Positions 42,223 to 51,375 of a stretch of 64,000 nt of DNA are shown piece by piece. The position numbers and the translations under genes are program-made. Position 1 is the stretch's first letter, and each line of letters begins with the position of its first letter. Below the pieces are notes generated by a model. It ran no database searches. It was not told the DNA's origin and saw only the letters and a list, made by a program, of their open reading frames with translations. The stretch is from Pseudomonas mendocina (GTDB taxonomy: Bacteria; Pseudomonadota; Gammaproteobacteria; Pseudomonadales; Pseudomonadaceae), in NCBI RefSeq assembly GCF_003008615.1, contig NZ_CP027657.1, positions 2,356,001 through 2,420,000 of the forward strand. Reading direction: 5' to 3'.

Positions 42223-43203
42223 TCAGAGCCAGCCACGCTCCTTGTAGTAACGCTCGGCACCTTCATGCAGCGGGGCGCTCAGACCGGCGGAGATCATCTC
42301 CTTCTCTTCGAGGTTGGCGAAGGCCGGGTGCAGGCGCTTGAAGCGGTCGAAGTTCTCGAAGATCGATTTGACCACCAGGTAGACCAGCTCCGGATCGGTC
42401 TTGCTGCTGGCTGCCAGCAGCGCCTTGCCACCCAGCGACGGCACCGGCTGGTCGACGCCCGGATAGAGGCCGCCAGGCACTTCGGTCTTGATGTAGTAGG
42501 TTTTCTCTTCGAGGAATTTGTCGATGTCCGGGCCTTCCACCGGGATCAGTTTGCCGGAGACCACGCTCAGGCCTTCCTGGATCGCGCCGTTGGGGTGGCC
42601 AACCACATAGGTCATCACGTCCAGGCGGTTGTCGGCCATGGCCGAGGCCATTTCGGCAGGACGCAGTTCAGCGGCCAGAGCGAAGCTGGAGCGCGTCCAG
42701 CCCTTGGCTTCCATGACTTCTTCGAAGGTGTCGCGGCTACCCGAACCCGGTACGCCGATGTTGACGCGCTTGCCGGCCAGGTCATCGAAGCTTTCCACGC
42801 CGGAGGCGACGCTGGCGAGGATGGTCAGCACCTCGGTCTGCATCGACAGCACGCTGCGCATCTCTTCCATCGGGCCTTGCTTGTCGAACGGCGCCAGGCC
42901 GTTCATGGCCTTGTACTGGTGGTCGGACTGGATGAAGCCGAAGTTGAATTCACCGGTGCGCAGGGCGTTGATGTTGTACACGCTGGCGGCGGTGGACGGT
43001 GCGTTGCAACGCACGCCCTGGTCGGTGCCCAGGCGGTTGACGAAACGGCAGATGGACTGCCCGGCAACGTAGTAGACGCCGGTCTGGCCGCCGGTGCCGA
43101 TGGTGACGAAGCGCTCCTGCGCATGACTGAGCGAGCTGGTGGCGGACAGGGCCAATGCCGCTGCCACGGAGGTGAATACACCGGAAATCGCGAATTTCTT
43201 CAT
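42223..43203 (-). CDS. TAXI-family TRAP solute-binding protein
   Basis: 326 aa with a signal peptide (MKKFAISGVFTSVAAALALSATSSLSHA). TAXI hallmarks are present: ERFVTIGTGGQTGVYYVAGQSICRFVN at the N-terminus, VNIGVPGSGSRDTFEEVMEAKGW, and LGGKALLAASSKTDPELVYLVVKSIFENFD at the C-terminus. TAXI proteins feed fused TRAP permeases, like the one encoded next; the first characterised member binds glutamate/glutamine. The location next to dgu-like genes supports an acidic amino-acid ligand, probably a D-form, by inference. Confidence 0.92.
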   Translation of the reverse strand: MKKFAISGVFTSVAAALALSATSSLSHAQERFVTIGTGGQTGVYYVAGQSICRFVNRLGTDQGVRCNAPSTAASVYNINALRTGEFNFGFIQSDHQYKAMNGLAPFDKQGPMEEMRSVLSMQTEVLTILASVASGVESFDDLAGKRVNIGVPGSGSRDTFEEVMEAKGWTRSSFALAAELRPAEMASAMADNRLDVMTYVVGHPNGAIQEGLSVVSGKLIPVEGPDIDKFLEEKTYYIKTEVPGGLYPGVDQPVPSLGGKALLAASSKTDPELVYLVVKSIFENFDRFKRLHPAFANLEEKEMISAGLSAPLHEGAERYYKERGWL

Positions 43204-43372
43204 GGGATGCTTCCTGTTGTTCTAGTCGATTGTTGTGCTTGGCCCAAACCGCAGGCCTTGCCTATCCAATGGCTATCACCGCGCCACTTAACCCTGTTCA
43301 AGGCTCGCTGCGCTTCAGCACTGCTGCATCAGGAGCAGGCTTCGGCTCGCGAAATTCCGAACAGTCTCAGGC

Positions 43373-43729
43373 TCACTCCGGGAGGGCGGCGGTCAGCATG
43401 ATTTCCACCAGTACATCCTCGGATGCCAGCGGAGCCTGAAGGGTGGCGCGGGCAGGTGCGCTATTTTGCGGCAACCAGGCAGCCCATACCTCGTTCATGG
43501 CCGAAAAGTCTGTCGCAATATCTTTCAGCCAGATCTGCGCAGTGAGCAGACGAGTCTTGTCGGTGCCGGCGCGGGCCAGCAGATCGTCGATCTTGGCCAG
43601 GACTTCGCGGGTCTGTCCGGCGCAGTCCTGGCTGCGGTCGGTTGGCACCTGACCGGACAGGTAGACCAGCCCGCCGTGGATCACCGCGCCGCTGAGGCGA
43701 GGGTTGCTGTCGATACGCTGGATGCTCAT
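43373..43729 (-). CDS. RidA-family imine/enamine deaminase (DguB-like)
   Basis: 118 aa, the normal RidA length. YLSGQVPTDRSQDCAGQTREVLAKIDDLLARAGTD is the central motif, and the conserved Arg is in APARATLQAPL. RidA proteins hydrolyse the 2-imino acids made by amino-acid oxidising enzymes. The adjacent D-amino-acid dehydrogenase would produce such an imine, so it likely handles that product, as DguB does in P. aeruginosa. It lies about 170 bases upstream of the TAXI gene on the same strand. Confidence 0.9.
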   Translation of the reverse strand: MSIQRIDSNPRLSGAVIHGGLVYLSGQVPTDRSQDCAGQTREVLAKIDDLLARAGTDKTRLLTAQIWLKDIATDFSAMNEVWAAWLPQNSAPARATLQAPLASEDVLVEIMLTAALPE

Positions 43730-43755
43730 GTGATTACCTCATGCTGGAAGTTGAA

Positions 43756-43830
43756 GTAGGGTGGGCTTCAGCCCACCGTTTCAAGGCCAACTCGGTGGGC
43801 TGAAGCGGATCGCCGCCCGGCCCACCCTAC
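43756..43830. repeat. Inverted pair of GTAGGGTGGGC-type repeat
   Basis: GTAGGGTGGGCTTCAGCCCA (from 43756) faces GGTGGGCTGAAG...GGCCCACCCTAC (ending 43830). It separates the ridA-like gene from the D-amino-acid dehydrogenase gene, and the TAG stop of the latter is made by the repeat's own GTAGGG end. Confidence 0.75.
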
Positions 43831-45083
43831 GGCCTATGCCTTGGGCTCAGGCCGGTCAGGTCGATGGGGCTGGCTGCGCCGCCGATCAGTTCGGCGAGAA
43901 TCTGGCCGCTGGCGCAGGCCAGAGTGAAACCGAGGCTGCCGTGGCCGACGTTGAGCCAGAAGTTGTCGTAAGGCGTGGCACCCAGTAGCGGCGTGCCGGT
44001 GGCGGTGGACGGACGCTGGCCGGCCCACTCGCGCGCTTCGGCGTAACGACCGGCGCGGGGAAAGGTTTCTGCGCAATTGGCGCGTAGCGCCTGCATGCGC
44101 CGTGGGTCGACCTGGTTGTCACGGGCGCCAATGTCGACCATGGCGGCCACTCGAAGCTGGCCATCGAGGCGGGCGTAGACCGTCTTGCGGTCGAAATCGG
44201 TGACGCTGATCTGCGGGCAACCATCGCCGTTGGCGGCAGGCAGCGACAGGCTGTAGCCCTTGAGCGGATAGAGCCCCAGCTTGATACCCAGCGGTGCAGC
44301 GATCGCCTGGCTGCCATTGCCGGCGGCGAGGATGAACTCGTCCGCTTCCAGCTCCGAGCCGTTGGCCAGAGTCAGGGCCTGGATATGGGAACCCTCGCGG
44401 CGGGTGCCGGTAACCTGATCGCGCAGGCGCCAGTAACGACCGCTGGCTTGCAGGTTCTGCTCCAGTGCCTGGCAGAACAGGAAACAGTCGGCAGCCTCGT
44501 CGGATGCGCTGAAGATGCCGCCAGCCAGCTTGCCGGCCACATTGGCCAGCGCGGGCTCCAGCGCCAGGCATTCGTCGACCGAGAGCGCTCGTTGTTCGTC
44601 GCCTTCTGCGATCTTGCTGGCGGCAGCAGCGAAGGTGGCTGGTGAGCGATACACCACCAGCTTGCCGTTGCGCTTCCAAGCGAAGCCGTCGAGGCCATCC
44701 TGCTCTCGCCACTGTTGCAGTATCGCCTGGCTGTAAAGGGCCAGGCGCAGCAGGTGGCTGCCATTGCGCCGGTTCACCGAGCTGCGGCAGGCGGCGAGAA
44801 AATTCAGGCACCACTGCCACTGTTCGGTCGACAGGCGTGGGCGGAACTGCAGGGGCGCGCTGGCGCCCTGCAACATCCAGGCGATGGCTTTCAGTGGCAC
44901 GCCGGCATCCGGCAGCGGCGACACGTAGCGATAGCTGAGCTGGCCGCCATTGGCGAAGCTGGTCTCCAGGCCAGGTTGGGGCTGCGCCTCGATCAGGGTT
45001 ACCTGATGCCCGGCGCGCACCAGTGCATAGGCACTGGCCATCCCGATGACGCCACCGCCAATGATGGCAACCTGCTTGGACAT
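43827..45083 (-). CDS. FAD-dependent D-amino-acid dehydrogenase (DguA/DadA type)
   Basis: About 418 aa from the ATG at 45083 (CGAGG 7 bases upstream). The N-terminal Rossmann motif VAIIGGGVIGMASAYALVRAGHQVTLIEA binds FAD. The DAO-fold C-terminal part includes AREWAGQRPSTATGTPLLGATPYDNFWLNVGHGSLGFTLACASGQ. Such enzymes oxidise D-amino acids to 2-imino/keto acids and pass electrons to the respiratory chain at the inner membrane. Divergent LysR, adjacent RidA and the TAXI-TRAP genes reproduce the logic of P. aeruginosa dguR-dguA-dguB, so D-glutamate/D-glutamine is the best guess. Its stop lies in an intergenic repeat. Confidence 0.9.
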   Translation of the reverse strand: MSKQVAIIGGGVIGMASAYALVRAGHQVTLIEAQPQPGLETSFANGGQLSYRYVSPLPDAGVPLKAIAWMLQGASAPLQFRPRLSTEQWQWCLNFLAACRSSVNRRNGSHLLRLALYSQAILQQWREQDGLDGFAWKRNGKLVVYRSPATFAAAASKIAEGDEQRALSVDECLALEPALANVAGKLAGGIFSASDEAADCFLFCQALEQNLQASGRYWRLRDQVTGTRREGSHIQALTLANGSELEADEFILAAGNGSQAIAAPLGIKLGLYPLKGYSLSLPAANGDGCPQISVTDFDRKTVYARLDGQLRVAAMVDIGARDNQVDPRRMQALRANCAETFPRAGRYAEAREWAGQRPSTATGTPLLGATPYDNFWLNVGHGSLGFTLACASGQILAELIGGAASPIDLTGLSPRHRP

Positions 45084-45166
45084 GTCACAGCCTCGACCAA
45101 TGAAACATGCGTCGGACTGTAGCGGCGCCTCGCAGGCTGGAACCAATGAATAGATGGCCCTAGAGT

Positions 45167-45181
45167 ATTACCTTTGGTTAT
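45167..45181. promoter_or_regulatory. Candidate LysR operator between dehydrogenase and LysR genes
   Basis: ATTACC-TTT-GGTTAT is an interrupted near-palindrome in the 116-base divergent spacer, 18 bases before the LysR GTG. The position fits autorepression plus activation of the dehydrogenase operon, but only location and symmetry support it. Confidence 0.4.
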
Positions 45182-45199
45182 GTTCTTGAGGGTTACGCC

Positions 45200-46093
45200 G
45201 TGCGCCTGCGCCATATCGAAATCTTCCAGGCGATCCTGCAGACCGGTTCGGTGACCGGTGCCGCCAGCCTGCTCAATGTCTCTCAGCCGGCGGCGAGCAA
45301 AGCGCTACAGCACGCCGAGGCGCAGTTGGGTTTTACCCTGTTCAAGCGGGTGCGTGGTCAACTATTGCCGACCCCGGAAGCGCGAATCCTCGAGCAGTCT
45401 ACGGCTCGGGTATTCGAAGAGCTGCAGCGCGCCCGGCGCCTGGCCGGTGGGCTGCGTCAGCAGAGCGCGCGCAGCTTGCGGGTGGTGGCCACGCCGAGCC
45501 TGGCACAATCACTATTACCCAAGGTTATTCCGCGCTGGATGAAGCGTTTTCCGGGCGTGCCATACGAGCTGGCGACTCACCACACCCCGGAGCTGGTGGA
45601 GAATCTGTTACTGCACGAGAGTGATCTGGCGCTGACGTTGCAGGATCCCAAGCATGCCGGCCTGAGCATGCGCACCCTGGCGCAGGGGCAGATGGTGGTG
45701 ATCGCGCCGCCCGGGCACTGGCCTGTGTCCAGCCTGGACGAGCCGCTGGATATCCAGGAACTGGGCGGCGAGCCGTTGCTGGCATTGGACACCCGTGACG
45801 CGCTGGGCAGCCTGCTCGATCACCACCTGGGCGAGACGCCGCAGCCGCCACGGGTGGTCGCGCGCGTGCAGACCTGGCTGCTGGCGCGCTCGCTGGTCGC
45901 CGAAGGGCTGGGGCTGGCCGTGGTCGATCCGCTGACCGGTTATGGCCCGGGGGCGCCGATTCAGGTTCGGGCGTTGCGGCCTATGTTGCCGGTCAAGTTC
46001 TATGCGTTGACGCGCCCAGACGAAGGGGCCAGTGATGCGTTGGAGGGGTTGCTGGAGGAGCTGGGCAAGGAAGCCGCGGTATTGATGAGGTAG
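45200..46093 (+). CDS. LysR-family regulator of the D-amino-acid locus (DguR-like)
   Basis: 297 aa from GTG at 45200 with GAGGG about 8 bases upstream. HTH: LRHIEIFQAILQTGSVTGAASLLNVSQPAASKALQHAEAQLGFTLFKR. The substrate domain begins LRVVATPSLAQSLLPKVIPRW. It is divergent from the D-amino-acid dehydrogenase gene and is probably its activator. The TAG stop codon is the TAG of a GTAGGGTGCGCC repeat. Confidence 0.9.
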   Translation: MRLRHIEIFQAILQTGSVTGAASLLNVSQPAASKALQHAEAQLGFTLFKRVRGQLLPTPEARILEQSTARVFEELQRARRLAGGLRQQSARSLRVVATPSLAQSLLPKVIPRWMKRFPGVPYELATHHTPELVENLLLHESDLALTLQDPKHAGLSMRTLAQGQMVVIAPPGHWPVSSLDEPLDIQELGGEPLLALDTRDALGSLLDHHLGETPQPPRVVARVQTWLLARSLVAEGLGLAVVDPLTGYGPGAPIQVRALRPMLPVKFYALTRPDEGASDALEGLLEELGKEAAVLMR

Positions 46094-46153
46094 GGTGCGC
46101 CGTGCGCACCTGGGCATATGCGGTGCCTGCAAGGTGCGCACGGCGCACCCTAC
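46090..46153. repeat. Perfect inverted pair of GTAGGGTGCGCC-type repeat
   Basis: A full 21-bp copy (46090-46110) and its exact inverse (46133-46153) are separated by 22 bases, the clearest instance of this family in the window. It overlaps the LysR stop codon. Confidence 0.85.
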
Positions 46154-46250
46154 GGGCGACGCTGCCGAATGTCGCCTCTCCCGGCGCCCAAGGCTGTTCG
46201 CTCGATGTTTGGCTTATGCTGTCGTGCCCGATCGAACTGAGAGGATGGCG

Positions 46251-46679
46251 ATGAACAAGGATATCGGCGAGATCAACGGTGCCTGTCACTGCGGCGGTGT
46301 GCGCTTTCACGTGACCTTGAGCGATGGCCTGCATACTGCGCGGCGCTGCAACTGCTCCTACTGCCGGATGCGTGGGGCGGTGGCGGTCTCGGCCGAGCTG
46401 GCCGGTTTTCGTATCCTGCAGGGCGAAGACCTGCTGACCACCTATAGTTTCAACACCCACAGCGCGAAGCACTTCTTCTGCTCGCGCTGCGGCATCTACA
46501 CCCACCACCAGCGCCGCTCCAATCCCCATCAGTACGGCGTCAATGTGGCTTGCCTGGAGGGCATCAGCCCGTTCGACTTCGCTGAGGTGCCGGTCAGCGA
46601 TGGCATCGCCCATCCCAGTGACGATCCTACCGGCGCCGGGCCGCGGCAAGCCGGCGTGCTGCGCTTTATCCCGTCGTGA
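46251..46679 (+). CDS. GFA/CENP-V family zinc protein
   Basis: About 142 aa from the ATG at 46251 (GAGAGG upstream; ATG 46245 is also possible). The zinc-binding cysteines are in GACHCGGVRFHV, RRCNCSYCRMRGAV and FFCSRCGIYTHHQ, the pattern of the glutathione-dependent formaldehyde-activating (GFA) fold. Despite the family name most members have no proven formaldehyde activity. It appears to stand alone and is followed by a hairpin. Confidence 0.87.
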   Translation: MNKDIGEINGACHCGGVRFHVTLSDGLHTARRCNCSYCRMRGAVAVSAELAGFRILQGEDLLTTYSFNTHSAKHFFCSRCGIYTHHQRRSNPHQYGVNVACLEGISPFDFAEVPVSDGIAHPSDDPTGAGPRQAGVLRFIPS

Positions 46680-46707
46680 GCGGCCTGTTCATCACGCAGA
46701 AATGAAA

Positions 46708-46737
46708 ATGCCGCGCGGCTCTTCAGCGGCGCGGCAT
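46708..46737. terminator. Hairpin after GFA gene
   Basis: ATGCCGCGC and GCGCGGCAT pair around a GGCTCTTCAGCG loop that can itself fold (GCT/AGC). The sequence is related to the metQ terminator at 46871, which also has ATGCCGCG arms. Confidence 0.6.
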
Positions 46738-46870
46738 CGGGGGCAACTCGTAGGGCGGACTCAGGAGCGCCAGCGAACAGTCCGCCGGGCCATGCCAAGT
46801 CCGGCATCACGACGTCCCATCGGATCGCCGTTCGGTACTCCCTACTTGCTGCAAATCTCGCCCAATAAAA

Positions 46871-46899
46871 ATGCCGCGTAGTCGAACGCTACGCGGCAT
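46871..46899 (-). terminator. Rho-independent terminator of metNIQ
   Basis: On the minus strand ATGCCGCGTAG and CTACGCGGCAT form an 11-bp stem followed by TTTTTATT. It is placed directly after metQ, the last gene of the operon. Confidence 0.85.
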
Positions 46900-46927
46900 C
46901 GGGTGCTACAGGCTGGCTAGCCGGCGA

Positions 46928-47698
46928 TCAGAACGCCGGTACGACGGCGCCCTGGTACTTCTCTTCGATGAACTGCTTCACCTCGGCGCTGTGCAGGACC
47001 TTGACCAGCTTCTGCACGGCCTCGCTGTCCTTGTTGTCGGCGCGAGTGACCAGGATGTTCACGTACGGCGAGTCGCTGCCTTCGATGGCCAGGGCGTCCT
47101 TGGTCGGGTTCAGCTTGGCTTCCAGGGCGTAGTTGGTGTTGATCAGGGCGAGGTCGACCTGGCTCAGTACGCGCGGCAGGGTGGCTGCTTCCAGTTCACG
47201 CACCTTGATCGCCTTTGGGTTCTCGACGATGTCTTTCGGCGTGGCGAGGATGCCGGCTTCCGGCTTGAGTTTGATCACGCCGGCCTTCTGCAGCAGCAGC
47301 AGGGCGCGGCCGCCGTTGGTGGCATCGTTGGGGATGGCCACGGTAGCGCCTTGCGGCAGCTCGCTCAGGTTCTTGATCTTGCTGGAGTAGGCGCCGAAGG
47401 GCTCGACGTGCACGCCGGCAACGCTGACCAGGTCGGTCTTGCGGCTGGCATTGAACTCGTCCAGGTACGGCTGGTGCTGGAAGAAGTTGGCGTCGAGGTT
47501 CTTCTGCTGCACTTGCAGGTTGGGCTGCACGTAGTCGGTGAACACGCGCACCTTCAGCTCCACGCCTTCTTTGGCCAGGGCCGGTTTGACGAACTCGAGG
47601 ATCTCCGCGTGCGGCACCGGGGTGGCGGCGACGTTGAGGGTTTCGGCCTGGGCCGAGAAGGCCGCGCAGGCGGCGATGACAGTCAGCAGTTTCTTCAT
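46928..47698 (-). CDS. metQ: MetQ methionine-binding protein
   Basis: About 256 aa from the ATG at 47698, with AAGGAA upstream; the longer frame to 47797 is not used. The signal peptide (MKKLLTVIAACAAFSAQA) has no typical lipobox just before the mature start. The NlpA/MetQ pattern follows: LNVAATPVPHAEILEFVKP, NLDANFFQHQPYLDEFN, VAIPNDATNGGRALLLLQKAG and LALINTNYALEA. It delivers methionine (probably D- and L-) to the MetNI transporter encoded upstream in the same operon. Confidence 0.93.
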   Translation of the reverse strand: MKKLLTVIAACAAFSAQAETLNVAATPVPHAEILEFVKPALAKEGVELKVRVFTDYVQPNLQVQQKNLDANFFQHQPYLDEFNASRKTDLVSVAGVHVEPFGAYSSKIKNLSELPQGATVAIPNDATNGGRALLLLQKAGVIKLKPEAGILATPKDIVENPKAIKVRELEAATLPRVLSQVDLALINTNYALEAKLNPTKDALAIEGSDSPYVNILVTRADNKDSEAVQKLVKVLHSAEVKQFIEEKYQGAVVPAF

Positions 47699-47762
47699 AT
47701 TAAGGTTCCTTTTGGGAAGGTTGGCGCGGGTCTCGCGGGTGGCGAGTCGCCGCTTTTCATCA

Positions 47763-48431
47763 TTACTTACGAGAAAAATGTACGACCAGTCGATCACCGA
47801 CCATCTGCAACACCTGCACCAGAATCAACAGCAGGATCACGGTCACGGCCATGACGTCCGGTTGGTAGCGCTGGTAGCCGTAGCGCACCGCCAGGTCGCC
47901 GAGGCCGCCGCCGCCGATCAGGCCGCTCATGGCGGTGTAGGACACCAGGGTAATTGCGGTGACGGTGGTGGCCGCGAGCAGGCCGGGCAACGCCTCGGGC
48001 AGCAGCGCGCGGGTGATGATCTGCCAGGTGGTGGCGCCCATCGCCTGGGTCGCCTCGATGATGCCGCGTTCCACTTCACGCAGGGCGGTTTCCACCAGGC
48101 GCGCGAAGAACGGCGTGGCTCCAACCACCAGTGGCGGTATGGCGCCGGCGACGCCCAGCGAGGTGCCGACCAACAGCTCGGTGAAGGGAATCATCAGGAT
48201 CAGCAGGATGACGAAGGGTACCGAGCGCAGGATGTTCACCACCAGCGACAGCGCGCCGTACAGGGCCTTCTGCTCGAACAGCTGGCGCGGGCCGGTGAGG
48301 AACAGCAGCACGCCAAGCGGCAGGCCGAGCAGCACGGTGAACAGCATCGAGCCGAGCAGCATGTTCAGGGTGTCGAGGCTGGCCTGCCAGATTTCCGGCC
48401 AGAACACGTTGGGCAGCAGTTGTTCGAGCAT
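47763..48431 (-). CDS. metI: MetI methionine ABC transporter permease
   Basis: 222 aa with five or so membrane helices and the binding-protein-dependent permease loop (EVERGIIEATQAMGATTWQIITRALLPEALPGLLA), which docks with the ATPase MetN. It is placed between metN (1-base overlap) and metQ, the standard order. Confidence 0.93.
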   Translation of the reverse strand: MLEQLLPNVFWPEIWQASLDTLNMLLGSMLFTVLLGLPLGVLLFLTGPRQLFEQKALYGALSLVVNILRSVPFVILLILMIPFTELLVGTSLGVAGAIPPLVVGATPFFARLVETALREVERGIIEATQAMGATTWQIITRALLPEALPGLLAATTVTAITLVSYTAMSGLIGGGGLGDLAVRYGYQRYQPDVMAVTVILLLILVQVLQMVGDRLVVHFSRK

Positions 48432-49438
48432 CAGCGCAGTACCTCCAGATGCACGTCGGCGGCGCCGAAGCGCGCCAGCGCGGCGTCGATGTCGCCACCG
48501 GTCAGGGCCAGGGTGAGCTGGCCGTAGGGAGTGTCCTTGATGCGGTCGATGCGCCCGGCGAGGATGCTGTAGTCCACTCCGGTTTCACGGGCCACGGTGC
48601 CCAGCAGCGGCGCGTAGGTCGCGTCGCCCTGGAAGGTCAGGCGTAGGATGCGGCCTTCGACATGGGCGAAGTCATCGCGCTGTTCGGCCTCGTCGACGTG
48701 CTCGGACTCCTGCACGAAGCGCCGTGTGGTCGGGTGCTTCGGGTGCAGGAACACCTCGGCTACCGGGCCTTCCTCGACGATGACGCCGGCATCCATCACC
48801 GCCACGCGGTCGCAGACGCGGCGAATCACGTCCATTTCGTGGGTGATCAGTACGATGGTCAGGCCCAGCTCGCGGTTGATCTCGGCCAGCAACTGCAGCA
48901 CGGCAGTAGTGGTTTGCGGGTCGAGGGCGCTGGTGGCCTCGTCGCACAGCAGGATCTTTGGCCGCGTGCTCAGCGCACGGGCGATGCCAACGCGCTGCTT
49001 CTGCCCACCGGAGAGCTGCGCTGGGTATTTGTTGGCGTGATCCTGCAGGCCGACGCGGGCCAGCAGCTCGGCGACGCGGGCGTCGATCTCGGCGCGGCTC
49101 AGCTCGCCGGCCAGGCGCAGCGGCATGGCGATGTTGTCAGCGACGGTCTTCGACGACAGCAGGTTGAAGTGCTGGAAGATCATCCCGACCTGTTGGCGGA
49201 AGCGGCGCAGGCCGCCTGCGTCGAGTGCGGTGACGTCGATGCCGTCGATCTCGATGCGACCGCCGGAAGGTTCCTCCAGGCGGTTGATCAGGCGCAGCAG
49301 GGTGCTCTTGCCGGCGCCGGAATGGCCGATGATGCCGAACACCTGGCCGCTGCCGACCTGCAGCGTGGTGGGCTGCAGTGCCGGAATCTCGCGGCCTGCG
49401 ACGCGGTAGGCCTTGTGGACGGATTGAAACTGGATCAC
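48431..49438 (-). CDS. metN: MetN methionine ABC transporter ATPase
   Basis: 335 aa. The ABC ATPase is complete: Walker [10 protein letters not shown], signature [15 protein letters not shown] and Walker [14 protein letters not shown], followed by a C-terminal NIL (regulatory methionine-binding) domain at about 260-335. It energises methionine uptake with MetI and MetQ. It is the first gene of the operon. The upstream 185 bases separate it from a convergent-side lipoprotein gene on the same strand. Confidence 0.94.
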   Translation of the reverse strand: MIQFQSVHKAYRVAGREIPALQPTTLQVGSGQVFGIIGHSGAGKSTLLRLINRLEEPSGGRIEIDGIDVTALDAGGLRRFRQQVGMIFQHFNLLSSKTVADNIAMPLRLAGELSRAEIDARVAELLARVGLQDHANKYPAQLSGGQKQRVGIARALSTRPKILLCDEATSALDPQTTTAVLQLLAEINRELGLTIVLITHEMDVIRRVCDRVAVMDAGVIVEEGPVAEVFLHPKHPTTRRFVQESEHVDEAEQRDDFAHVEGRILRLTFQGDATYAPLLGTVARETGVDYSILAGRIDRIKDTPYGQLTLALTGGDIDAALARFGAADVHLEVLR

Positions 49439-49623
49439 GCGAACGACCTTTTGGGTGTGTTCAGTCGCCGGCTCCAGAGGGTTGTCGAGCCGGCCATCGA
49501 GCGCCGGGTAGGGCGCAAAAGTGCGCTAGTTTACCCGGCAGTGTTTAGGCCGAGAAAATCTTTGTAGGCCTATGTTTATTACAAAATGGCATTACCGATC
49601 AGCGGTAGTGCGAGCGCCCTTCC

Positions 49624-50469
49624 TTAGTTGCGTTGTGGGCTCAACAGCAGGCGCGGTACCTGTTGTGGCGCGATCTTCTGGCTCAACTGCGGACGGAAGC
49701 TCGGGTCGAGCTTCTTGATCCGCGCCGAGAGCAGCGCCGCGACCCAGGGGTAATCCTTGGCCTCGCGTACTTCGATGCGCACCGCACAGCGAAAGGTCAC
49801 GACATCGGCGGCCACGCCGTCGAGCAGCCGGCGCAGGTTTTCGTTGTCCTGGCTGTCCAGCATAGGCAACGCCACGACGCTGGTGGCGGCGCTCGGGTCG
49901 ATCAGGCGTGCTTTGGGTGTGCTCTCGACCACGGGTGTCGGCTGGCTCGCAGCTGTGGGAGCGGTTGCTGTCTTGGCCGCGGCCTGGCGTTCACTGGCCA
50001 GGCGTTGCTGGCGCAGTTGTTCCATGCGCTCGGCATCGAGCTTGGCGGCCGCTTCGCGGGCCTGCTGCTCGGCTGCTGCCTGGCGGGCAGAGCGGGCGCT
50101 GTCGATGGCCTGGTTGAGGTCATGGCTCAGGGCCGGGGCTTGCGGCATCAGGCTGCGAGCCTGGCCCAGCGCCTGCGCGGCGCGATCCAGATCACCCTGT
50201 TGCAGCGCTTCCTGGCCTTGCTGCATGTAGGCTTCGGCCAGTTGGCGCTGGTACTGCTCCAGGCGCGTGTCGCGGCTGGCGCGTTGCTGCAGCGCGCTGA
50301 GCTGACCGCGCGCATCGTCAAGGCGTTCTTCGGCCAGGCTCAGGTCGAGCTGGCGGAAGGCGATGACCAGATCATCGACAGGCGGCACGCTGGGCGACGG
50401 CGTGTTCTGGCAGCCGACCAGCAGCAGAACCAGAAAAAGAGGAAGACCACGAAAAGCGAACGACTTCAT
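49624..50469 (-). CDS. Lipoprotein with coiled-coil/TPR-like region, PA5502-like
   Basis: About 281 aa from the ATG at 50469; longer starts run into the upstream spacer. The lipoprotein signal MKSFAFRGLPLFLVLLLVGC (lipobox LVGC) is followed by helical repeats (LDLSLAEERLDDARGQLSAL; QQGQEALQQGDLDRAAQALG), a basic Gln/Ala-rich coiled coil and a conserved C-terminal domain of unknown function. In P. aeruginosa a lipoprotein gene (PA5502, from memory) occupies the same position between znuB and metN, so it is part of a conserved block. No function is known. Confidence 0.78.
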   Translation of the reverse strand: MKSFAFRGLPLFLVLLLVGCQNTPSPSVPPVDDLVIAFRQLDLSLAEERLDDARGQLSALQQRASRDTRLEQYQRQLAEAYMQQGQEALQQGDLDRAAQALGQARSLMPQAPALSHDLNQAIDSARSARQAAAEQQAREAAAKLDAERMEQLRQQRLASERQAAAKTATAPTAASQPTPVVESTPKARLIDPSAATSVVALPMLDSQDNENLRRLLDGVAADVVTFRCAVRIEVREAKDYPWVAALLSARIKKLDPSFRPQLSQKIAPQQVPRLLLSPQRN

Positions 50470-50548
50470 GACTACGCGTCTCGAATTGTGCAAAAAACGC
50501 GCAATCATACAGGTTCGTACCGCTGATTTCACCTCGATCGGCCGCGCC

Positions 50549-50573
50549 GTAGCCCGGATTGCATCCGGGCTAC
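50549..50573. repeat. GTAGCCCGGAT-type palindrome
   Basis: A near-perfect 25-bp palindrome with arms GTAGCCCGGATT and CATCCGGGCTAC, between znuB and the lipoprotein gene. The same family occurs as an inverted pair at 39376-39434. Confidence 0.8.
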
Positions 50574-50586
50574 GCAGAGCACGCCA

Positions 50587-51375
50587 TCAGGTGTTGCGCT
50601 TGGGCAACGCGAAGCTGGCCAGAAACAGCGCGGCTGCGCTGACCACGATGGACGGACCTGCGGGTGTGTCCTGGTACCAGGACAGGCTGAGCCCTGCACA
50701 CACGGCCACCAGGCCGAGCAGGCTGGCGCCTATCGCCATCTGCTCCGGCGTGCGCGCATGGCGCTGGGCAGCAGCGGCCGGGATGATCAGCAACGAGGTG
50801 ATCAGCAGCACGCCGACGATCTTCATCGCCACAGCGATCACCACGGCGATCAGCAGCATCAACGCCAGGCGAATCGCTGCTACCGGCAGGCCTTCGACCC
50901 GCGCCAACTCTTCATGCACCGTGATTGCCAGCAGGGGGCGCCACAGCCAGGCCAGCACTGCCAGCACCAGCGCGCTCCCCCCCATGATCCAGGCCAGGTC
51001 GGTAGGGCTGACGGCGAGCAGGTCGCCGAACAGATAGCTCATCAGGTCGATGCGCACGTCGTGCATGAAGCTCAACGCCACCAGGCCCAGTGACAGGGTG
51101 CTGTGGGCGAGGATACCGAGCAGGGTGTCGGAGGCCAGCGGCTGGCGCTGCTGCAAGGTCACCAGCAGCACAGCCAGCAGCACGCAGCCGACGGTCACGG
51201 TGAGGGTTGGGCTGACGTCGAGCATCAGGCCCAGCGCTACGCCGAGCAGGGCGGCATGGGACAGGGTGTCGCCAAAATAGGCCATGCGCCGCCACACGAC
51301 GAAGGAGCCGAGTGGGCCGGCTACCAGGGCCAGCGTCAGGCCGGCGAGCAGGGCGTTGAGAAGAAAATCGGGCAT
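50587..51375 (-). CDS. znuB: ZnuB zinc ABC transporter permease
   Basis: 262 aa from the ATG at 51375, overlapping the znuC stop. The ABC-3 family permease has about eight membrane helices; GSFVVWRRMAYFGDTLSHAALLGVALG at the N-terminus and LTDLAWIMGG-like internal helices are typical. It is part of the zur-znuC-znuB operon importing Zn(II) from the periplasm. Confidence 0.95.
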   Translation of the reverse strand: MPDFLLNALLAGLTLALVAGPLGSFVVWRRMAYFGDTLSHAALLGVALGLMLDVSPTLTVTVGCVLLAVLLVTLQQRQPLASDTLLGILAHSTLSLGLVALSFMHDVRIDLMSYLFGDLLAVSPTDLAWIMGGSALVLAVLAWLWRPLLAITVHEELARVEGLPVAAIRLALMLLIAVVIAVAMKIVGVLLITSLLIIPAAAAQRHARTPEQMAIGASLLGLVAVCAGLSLSWYQDTPAGPSIVVSAAALFLASFALPKRNT

